DNA of 64,000 nucleotides, taken from positions 61,542,126 through 61,606,125 of the forward strand of contig JAVIAB010000092.1 in NCBI GenBank assembly GCA_032433765.1, given 5' to 3'. A model generated the notes under the pieces. The model did no database searches and had not been told where the DNA came from. It saw only the letters and a program-made list of their open reading frames with translations. The position numbers were made by a program, and so were the translations under genes. Below, piece after piece: positions 60,361 through 64,000 of the stretch; position 1 is the first letter of the stretch, and every line of letters begins with the position of its first letter. Source of the stretch: Megaustenia siamemsis (taxonomy: Eukaryota > Mollusca > Gastropoda > Stylommatophora > Ariophantidae).

Positions 60361-60804
60361 TAATAGTGTGGGCAGTCGAGAAGACTGGTTTTAGGCTGTG
60401 GGGCGAATGCCTTAGGCGCAACATTCTTAGGGGTGTAACATGTCAAAGAAAAGAAAAACCGTTGTAATAACAAATCTTGACAGAAAAACAGATTCAGTGG
60501 TGTTGCCTTGAGCGCTGGCAACTCACTCTCCGCCATTGACGATGGGGTAACTTAAGTCTTTCAGGTAGCATATGTACTACTTTTGTACACTTGCATTGAT
60601 GGCTATTTTAGATATCTTGAAACGTTTAGCTCTAAACGAGCGCAGGTAAAACGAAACAATTACTGATATAATATTGATCTAACAAAAGCATCGCTATGTC
60701 GCTGTGTTCACCTGATGGTTTCACTTCGTTGAGAGGAGTCTCGATGGTTCTTGTTTACCTATTCTAACGTTAGTTATCACCAATGAGTCGCCACCAGCGC
60801 TCAA
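60361..60804. other. No gene seen
   Basis: Nothing recognised. Confidence 0.4.
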
Positions 60805-60885
60805 ACTATTTCGTCATCCGCCCTTAAAGGGACCTCAAATGGGCGTAAATGTATTGTGATGCTGTTTGCAGTAAAACTGTTATAT
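60805..60885 (+). repeat. Interspersed repeat family 'C', partial copy
   Basis: CGTCATCCGCCCTTAAAGGGAC and GGGCGTAAATGTATTGTG match the minus strand at 2218-2165. Confidence 0.55.
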
Positions 60886-61509
60886 AAGGCCAAATTCATC
60901 CGTCTTCAACATGACGTTTTCGAGTTACCGGTTGCCTTTCATCTGGATCCTTACTCACAAGGCTAGACTAGACAGTTTACTATGTCGCTAGGGGCACCAC
61001 GAAGAGGTGGAGTAGGATCTTGAAAGCTATGATATACAAATTCTGGCGCAAGCCATAATCTGTGAGACACTGCCAACTTCATCTCTGCTGCCGTCGCTTG
61101 CATTCTCTAACAAAAAACAAAATTAATACATAAATGCTTATAAAATATGTAACTCACCGTAGAATGTGGTGTTCTCTATTGAGATTCGTTTCTATAATTT
61201 TGTTAATCTCGTTACAATCTCGTTACAATAAAGGTCACTGGAGCAACTGTCATAATAAACATTCTCTAACTAAAGTTACTTTACAAAACTATTGACTTGC
61301 ATTTACCTCCTGAAAATTGTTTCGTTTATTTCCATATCATTTTCGGTTTTGAAACCGTCAAATACTTAACATCATTAAATCCAAATTTATGTACACATTT
61401 TATTCGCAATTAAAACATGTCAGAGTATAAATTAAAATTATCGAGAACCTTGCACATCATTAATATACTGCTATACGGCCCTTTTCGTCTTGTAAGTCGG
61501 TCTAGTGGA
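60886..61509. other. No gene seen
   Basis: AT-rich; nothing recognised. Confidence 0.4.
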
Positions 61510-61850
61510 GGCTATTGTGTATTTTTTTTAGGTTTTGTTTTTGTCGAACAGCTTCTCTCGTGGCTAATTCTACAAATGTTTGACAAACACACGCGGTCAC
61601 AGAATGAACAAGTCAGGCTCACTGATCCACAGAGTTTACCATCCTTTTTCATGAGTCTTTTCTCTTCTAAGTTTTGTCTTAGCACATTCTCAAATGATGT
61701 TATACCGTTCCTTATACATGCTCTCCATGATGTGCGATCACTTGCCAGATGTTCCATTTTCACATATGGAGAAGTCTTTCAGAGATGATTTGCAGATATC
61801 TCTATATCGTAGTTTAGGTCTGCTGATTTGTCTTTTATATATACTGCTAT
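61510..61850 (-). mobile_element. LINE 3' fragment with C-terminal zinc-finger-like motif
   Basis: Minus frames read RPKLRYRDICK, then ASDRTSWRACIRNG, FENVLRQNLEEKR and LTCSFCDRVCLSNICRISHE. The last is a C-x2-C-x12-H type finger found at the end of LINE proteins that also have the ISWTDKLTN segment. It may be the 3' end of the family seen at 13590-16110. Confidence 0.82.
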
Positions 61851-62710
61851 ACTTTCTATAATTAAGGAAGGTCATAGGAAATCAGAGGTTAATAAACAAC
61901 TGCAGATGGGCGGGAAAAAGGGTAACATACATAATAGTGACCACTAGCCTCTGGGTTGGGGATCACTGTGTTAAAAGGTCTCTTCTATTGGTCCGCACAT
62001 ATAAGCAGATATCAGCCAATGACAAGTCCCAGACAGGCGTCTGCTGCGTGTGCATGACCTCTCTGGGGTGATGGCGAGCACAAAGACCATTGAATTACCA
62101 ACTCACTAATTTTGTAACGTCTGCTTAATAATCTTCCAATCCGCCATTGTTGACAACGTATTCGCTCCCGTGTTTTTCCTCCATTACACGTCAAGGCGTT
62201 AATATTTCCTGAATCCGAAAATTACCGGAATATCTTTTCTCGTGTAACACCCATCGCAACCGATGTTATTATTGAAATGAAGTGCTGTGATGCGGGTGCC
62301 ACATTATCTCACTGTCTCATCATCTGTCCCTGCAGAATTACATTTAACTGGGAATTACATTTAAAGAATAAAATATGCAATATCTGGTTTCGAAGATTCT
62401 CGCAAAATGAAAGAATTATTCCTGTGATGTTTATTGAATTAAAGTGTTGAATTTCATTATAGTGTCCCTGCATTTTTATTTTTTTCGTCATGTTTTCTTG
62501 TGTTACAAATGTTGACAGCTACTAAATGTATTATATTTTAATGAGATAAGATATTCGTAGATAAGATGTTCCATCTCTACCTGGTGGTATGGGCTTACAT
62601 TAGAACAATCTAAATGAAAACACCGTTGGAAAAAATGGCGACGAGAACCCTTGAAATGTTTATGGGCATTTTGTAACATATTTACTTTCACCACAATAGC
62701 TCAGTCAGAG
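61851..62710. other. No gene seen; possible hAT-like end at 61955-61971
   Basis: TGGGTTGGGGATCACTG resembles a hAT terminus read outward. No partner was found. Confidence 0.3.
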
Positions 62711-62788
62711 ATGCAGAACTTGATTCAGTGGATTCCATCTCACAGAAATATTTTTGGAAACGATGAGGCAGTCAGGTTGGCAAGGTAG
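62711..62788 (+). mobile_element. RNase H scrap of a LINE
   Basis: The frame reads MQNLIQWIPSHRNIFGNDEA then VRLAR and a stop. It matches the QWIPSHCGIPGNEKAD block of LINE RNase H domains; the usual catalytic-site Asp is kept (GNDEA). Only about 25 codons survive. Confidence 0.7.
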
Positions 62789-63285
62789 CAAATTACACTA
62801 GTCAGAAACAAATATAAATTATGATGAACCAAAGATGTTTGTCACGATCAAATACATGAACAAATGTAATCAGGAGAATCCGATGACAAAAGTGCAGAAA
62901 GTGAATCCAGGTCCTGTCTAGCTTCGAGTGTCTGTAAATGTTCAGTTTAGTTCTTCCAATATGAAAATGTAGCAAAAACAGTTCACATACAACATCGTCA
63001 ACAACCAAAATGTTTCAGACGTGAAAATAGTTCATCGGAACTAATTGTGAAATGCTGGAGACGAAAATGTCACATATAAATTATGATTTAACGTAGTTTT
63101 CGAGATATACACTCCTTGTTGAGCGAATGTGCAATATTGATTAGTGACTATTTTTTTCCAAGACCAATGGCACATTTTGGATGATGTGATCGGTATCATG
63201 ATGTATTCATGTATAATCGGTCTTTAGTTCCCATAAATGTTTCTGGTACCTGTTGCTGGTAGTTAGGTGAACCCCGGAGCTTTGA
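62789..63285. other. No gene seen
   Basis: Nothing recognised left of the Penelope-like frame. Confidence 0.4.
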
Positions 63286-64000
63286 TGGAAAGAAAACAGA
63301 CTCTTCGTCCTCGACGTTAGTTCTCTTAACAGCTTTATCCCTTACTCCGACAGCCTCCTGACTCATCGGTTCTTTCTGGACCAAAGGCAACACCCTTCTG
63401 TTGATGCTTGCACTCTTCTCCGTCTCACTGAGCTTGTCCTCAACCTCAACACCTTTGATTTCAATGGTGACTTCTATGACCAAGTCAGAGATATAGCCAT
63501 GAGCACCAATATAGCCCCTAGATATCACTTTCTATTCATGGGTTACCTTGAACTCTGAATACTCAATTTCTGCCATCAAATACCTCCGGTATATTGATGA
63601 CTGCATCGGACGAACCGATATACCTGAGGACATCTCCAAATTTATGGACTACATCGGCAGCTATCACAAAGCCCTCAAGATCACATCTTGTATCTCCACA
63701 TCCTGTTATCTTTTTGGACCTATTGTTTCCTTGGGCACTTCTGGCCTCCACATCCCGGTTTATCTATAAACCAACAGACGCCCATTGTTACTATCTCTAT
63801 ACTTCATCACATTCACCTTCAGGCCGTGATTCTATTCCGTTTTCTCATTTGTTGCGTCGTCGTTGTATCTGCCAGGATGACCAGGATTTCCTCCAACAGA
63901 TCAACTTATGTTAAGCTTCTTTAGCCGCCGGCTTTATCCAGATTCGAACCTCCAATCTGTCTTCAAATGGAACCTCCTTTTCTCTCGTTCTGAGGCATTC
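63286..64000 (+). mobile_element. Penelope-like element, reverse transcriptase, runs off the right edge
   Basis: The first frame (63286-63558) reads FVLDVSSLNSFIP, LDQRQHPSVDA, LNLNTFDFNGDFYDQ and APRYHFLFMGYLE, then TGA. A second frame carries YLRYIDD (catalytic Asp pair at 63596-63601), ISKFMDYIGSYHKALKIT. A third carries RFIYKPTDAHCYYLY, SIPFSHLLRRRCICQDDQDF, then FSRRLYPDSNLQ. This order and these words are typical of Penelope-like RTs, which are related to telomerase RT. Two frameshifts make this copy inactive. A GIY-YIG endonuclease, if present, would lie beyond 64000. Confidence 0.88.

Noticed and set aside
61955..61971. hAT element end
   Set aside because: Only one end seen; not enough for a call.

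Overview
This is eukaryotic, AT-rich, intron- and repeat-dominated DNA from an animal. The tRNA-derived SINEs, several LINE families with gastropod- or lophotrochozoan-like C-termini, a Penelope-like element and abundant minisatellites suggest a lophotrochozoan, perhaps a gastropod mollusc. The species assignment is inference and is not secure. I see no bacterial genes, operons or CRISPR arrays.

Host gene. I find one real protein-coding gene, on the minus strand: part of an ARID3/dead ringer (Bright) family transcription factor. Three exons read in the order 25507-25302 (C-terminal part of the ARID DNA-binding domain), 22673-22530 (linker) and 2717-2481 (region that should hold REKLES). Each has a pyrimidine-rich AG acceptor and a perfect GTAAGT donor. 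Their phases fit (each joining codon is split 1+2), and the frame is open throughout. The introns are about 2.6 kb and 19.8 kb. The exons for the N-terminal ARID half and the protein C-terminus were not found and should lie beyond the right and left ends of the window, so much of 25.5-64 kb is probably 5' intron or upstream sequence of the same gene.

Repeats. The rest is mobile and tandem DNA. (1) One tRNA-derived SINE family has five clear copies (about 0.7, 6.6, 22.0, 44.0 and 50.9 kb), all with recognisable target-site duplications, plus one old copy at 1.4 kb. (2) There are many 5'-truncated LINE fragments: an RTE-like group ending in a (TGA)n tail, a group ending in an (ATAG)n tail after hairpins, a degenerate 2.5-kb copy with endonuclease and RT remnants (13.6-16.1 kb, minus), and RNase H fragments. 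(3) A Penelope-like reverse transcriptase runs off the right edge. (4) A hAT-like MITE sits inside a minisatellite. (5) A roughly 430-bp retroposon family that I cannot name has five loci. (6) Minisatellites with units of about 18, 37, 54, 48, 78, 15, 52, 29, 32 and 45 bp make up about a fifth of the window. Most long open frames here are by-products of arrays whose unit length is a multiple of three; they are open on both strands and are not convincing genes.

The most useful points for follow-up are the ARID3 exon set, the unnamed 430-bp retroposon, the LINE families whose stop codon is supplied by their own microsatellite tail, and the hAT insertion inside an array.
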